This document shows, one piece after another, positions 61,406-64,000 of a stretch of 64,000 nt of DNA. The position numbers were made by a program, and so were the translations under genes. Location: the NCBI RefSeq assembly GCF_958979055.1, contig NC_084887.1, positions 24,983,044 through 25,047,043 of the forward strand, read 5' to 3'. The notes beneath the pieces were generated by a model. That model searched no databases and was not told where the DNA came from. It saw only the letters and a list, made by a program, of their open reading frames with translations. Within the stretch, counting starts at the first letter, position 1. Each line of letters starts with the position of its first letter. Origin of the DNA: Alnus glutinosa. Taxonomy: Eukaryota; Streptophyta; Magnoliopsida; Fagales; Betulaceae.

Positions 61406-64000
61406 CTAAAGCCGCAAAAAATAGAAAACAAGTATTAATACCCATTCCAGTGCAAGTTGTGAGCTAGACATGATATTCAAAGCACCCATGAAATGGACGG
61501 GAAAAGGAAATCTACTTGTAAGGCATGTATTTCTACTACCACACACATAAACATGACCATGAAATGTATACACAGATGTATATGGTAAAGCTTACCTACA
61601 TAAGCGGCATTTTCAACTCTTAAAATTCAGATATTAAAGGAAAAAAGTGATGTAAAAGGACCAAAATTTTGGGTATGCTTCATAATGGTTTTGAAAAGGT
61701 GTTTTCACATGATATAAAGGTGAGAAGTATTTTTGGAGGGGTCCATATTTGAGAAAATGTTTTCTGTGCGGTCCACTTGAGAAAATTCTTTAGTTGTAAT
61801 TTCAAAGAAACAAAATCTTAACATAATTATTTTGAAAAACCACAAGCGGGTGCAGAGCTAACTTCTTACTTATTAGAGAGAGAGAGAGAGAGAGAGAGAG
61901 GTGGCTGCGCAGCCATCCCTTTCCTGTTGTGGTGGCTGTACGGCCACCTCTGAAGCAAAATAACCAGCATAGTGTCCTATATCTCTTGTCAAATACAGAA
62001 CTAAAGTTGCAAACTTCAGAATCTATAACAACATCAAGAAGACACCAAACTGTGGGGTGAAAAGCAAAACTCGGAGGAATGAGTTGGGCAGCCAAGTTGC
62101 TAAACTTGTAAATTGTATAAATAATAAAACCTTTTGTATAACCCCTAAAAAACCATAAGTAAGATAGATCCCTAAGCAACTCCCTCAATATTTGGACCCA
62201 ACCTGTATTGAACTACATTTGTCACTCACAATTAAAGTACAAGGCTGCAATATGACATCAGATATTAAAACGAATCTTATCTGACAACAGCAACCAGAAT
62301 CAGTTCTGTGAACCTTAATTTTGATAGTACACATGAAAACTACAGAGAAAATTTTCCCATGATGATAATTAGGTGGATATTGAGGAGCATGAGACAGAAA
62401 AGACAACCTAAAATGTAAAAAGACCTTAACATTTTTTTTTTCTTCATATAGAAGATGAATTTAACATATACTTAGAATGGGCTTTACTAAACTCTATCAC
62501 TTATCGCAACATAGTCTAGGAATTCAGTAACACTTTTAGTTCCCCAAACTGTAAATGTCAGTGCTTTCTATGGTAAGAGACTATATATCTGGACACACAA
62601 TGATTTCAAGCTATAGAGACTAATCAAAACAACTCTAAGACAACACAGAACATCCATTTTCGTAATGTATAAGTCTAAAATCTTTTTCTTCTCTGAAATG
62701 AAATATTCGAAAACAAACAAATCCAATAAATTTCTTGTAGAACCTTTCCTGTGACCATATTATAGCAGAGCCATGAAAAGGTTGCATGAATTGGGCAGTT
62801 GTATCTGAAAAAGGTGACCGAGTCATTGGTAGAATAAACTCGAGAAATCTCTTCAAAACTCAGCCAAATCAGAAATTTGGTTGGGCAAGTAACATGAGAA
62901 AAGACAATTGGGCCATTTTAGTTTTGCGACGGATCAATACAAAGGAACAGGAAACCCTACCAAACATGAAGAACTCGGAAGAAAAAAAAGTGTTATCTAT
63001 AGGACCATAATAGAAGTTTTTCCACGAAGATACCTCTATCACATTAAGTGAAAAGAAGAGCAAAATCTAGACCTGCACATTTTAAAAATTTATTGTGAAG
63101 TTGCACAATATTAGCTGCATTTATGTTTGCAACAAGCAATTGAATAAAATTTAAATTAAATGCACTACTTTGGATAAAATTTGGGAAAAGAGTCTTTGGA
63201 AAAGTTCAATAAATAGAAAACCAAGATTACCACTTGGTCATTACATCAAAGGCGTAAAGGTTATGGAGATGTTTTGTAACACCCCGGTCTCACATTGTGA
63301 AAATGAGTAGCCCACATAGACAGTAGATAGTTTATAAGAGATGCTCATGGGTGCGAAGTCTCACATTGCTTATTGAGCTTTATAAGTAATTATAGGAAAG
63401 CTCCAAATCAACTAGTCCTTTTGGGGTGATAGCGTAAATGTGATTAGCGTTTTTTCCTGAGTCGTTACATGTTTAATATGGAATTACCCATTAAATTTTT
63501 TTAGAATATATATATATATATATAAGGAAAAAGAGATCACTAATAAGATAACCTCCAGCCAATAGCTTCATCTTTAAAGATAAATTAAAATGTCAACGTG
63601 CCAAAACCTTTAATACTCTGACTTAATCGCATACTAGCAATATCGATATGAAGAAGTATCTCTACTAGATCAACATATTACAAATACGTTACATTCCATT
63701 TTTAGTAATGACCTGAAGCTTTAAAATGAATTACAAGTAAACCCTGATCAGCAACTAAGTTCCAAGAATTGAAAGTAGACTCTCAAGTTCTACTAATGTA
63801 AATATATATACAAGTAATATTTGCCTTTAACGTTAAAGATTTCATCTTATGTGACTGTTTTCATGAGATCAACATTTTTAGCACTAATTTTAGACCACAA
63901 ATTGGATCATTCTAGGACCCCAAACTCCACGTCCCAGATGTTCGTGCATCAACGGAATAATCCATACATAGATTTCACAAAATAACCCCAAGTAAACAAC
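61406..64000 (-). other. LUC7RL: Long intron of the LUC7 gene, extending past the window
   Basis: No upstream LUC7 exon was found on the minus strand, so this intron is at least 2.6 kb. It contains a (GA)n tract at 61875-61900, a small GC-rich hairpin region next to it (GTGGCTGCGCAGCC, GTGGCTGTACGGCCAC), and a 195-bp LTR-like insertion. Confidence 0.65.
63275..63469. mobile_element. Miniature solo LTR (195 bp) with 5-bp target-site duplication
   Basis: Begins TGTAACACCCCGGTC and ends GAGTCGTTACA, so TGTAAC and GTTACA form inverted ends with TG...CA termini. TGTTT lies on both sides (63270-63274, 63470-63474). The size suits an LTR of a TRIM/SMART-type element. A degraded relative is at 43376-43563. 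Confidence 0.75.

Noticed and set aside
1..64000. CRISPR arrays, bacterial operons, tRNA or rRNA genes
   Set aside because: None was seen. Tandem repeats present are microsatellites, one minisatellite and transposon-derived repeats, and no tRNA-like A and B boxes with a matching cloverleaf were recognised.

Overview
The window is plant nuclear DNA, from a eudicot. Genes are split by GT-AG introns, intergenic DNA is AT-rich, and the proteins match plant families (a plant-type LUC7 splicing factor, COG7/EMBRYO YELLOW, TBL O-acetyltransferases, a plant SLC37-type carrier). The species cannot be fixed from sequence alone; a woody rosid is a guess.

Layout: (1) 221-394, a 57-residue mitochondrial microprotein gene with telobox motifs upstream. 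(2) 0.4-8.6 kb, intergenic DNA with a complete 1.02-kb solo LTR, a minisatellite and a long-TIR MITE. (3) 8.7-11.96 kb, a two-coding-exon glycerol-3-phosphate transporter on the minus strand with a 5'-UTR intron. (4) 12-16.8 kb, AT-rich DNA plus a Harbinger-like element carrying a captured signal-peptide exon. (5) 16.8-44.6 kb, a direct duplication of about 12 kb. Each copy carries one intact five-exon TBL gene of 351 residues. The copies differ by transposon insertions and deletions. Between them lies a second Harbinger-like element with pieces of three unrelated genes (vacuolar H+-PPase, ecdysoneless/SGT1, PPR). (6) 45.0-54.1 kb, a complete ten-exon COG7 gene. (7) 54.7-55.6 kb, a Mutator-like foldback element with a GC-rich palindromic core and a perfect 9-bp target duplication, then a LINE-like insertion. 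(8) 60.0-61.4 kb, the 3' part of a LUC7-like U1 snRNP gene on the minus strand, whose 5' exons lie beyond the window edge.

The host genes are housekeeping genes (Golgi tethering, splicing, metabolite transport, wall polymer acetylation, mitochondria) and do not form a pathway. COG7 and the LUC7 gene are convergent neighbours; from memory their Arabidopsis orthologues are also near neighbours on chromosome 5. I found no new defence or enzymatic system. The most unusual content is mobile: two gene-capturing elements with TIRs and TWA duplications, several hairpin-forming elements, a family of about 1-kb non-coding LINE-like insertions, and a duplication whose two copies act as mutual controls for insertions and deletions.
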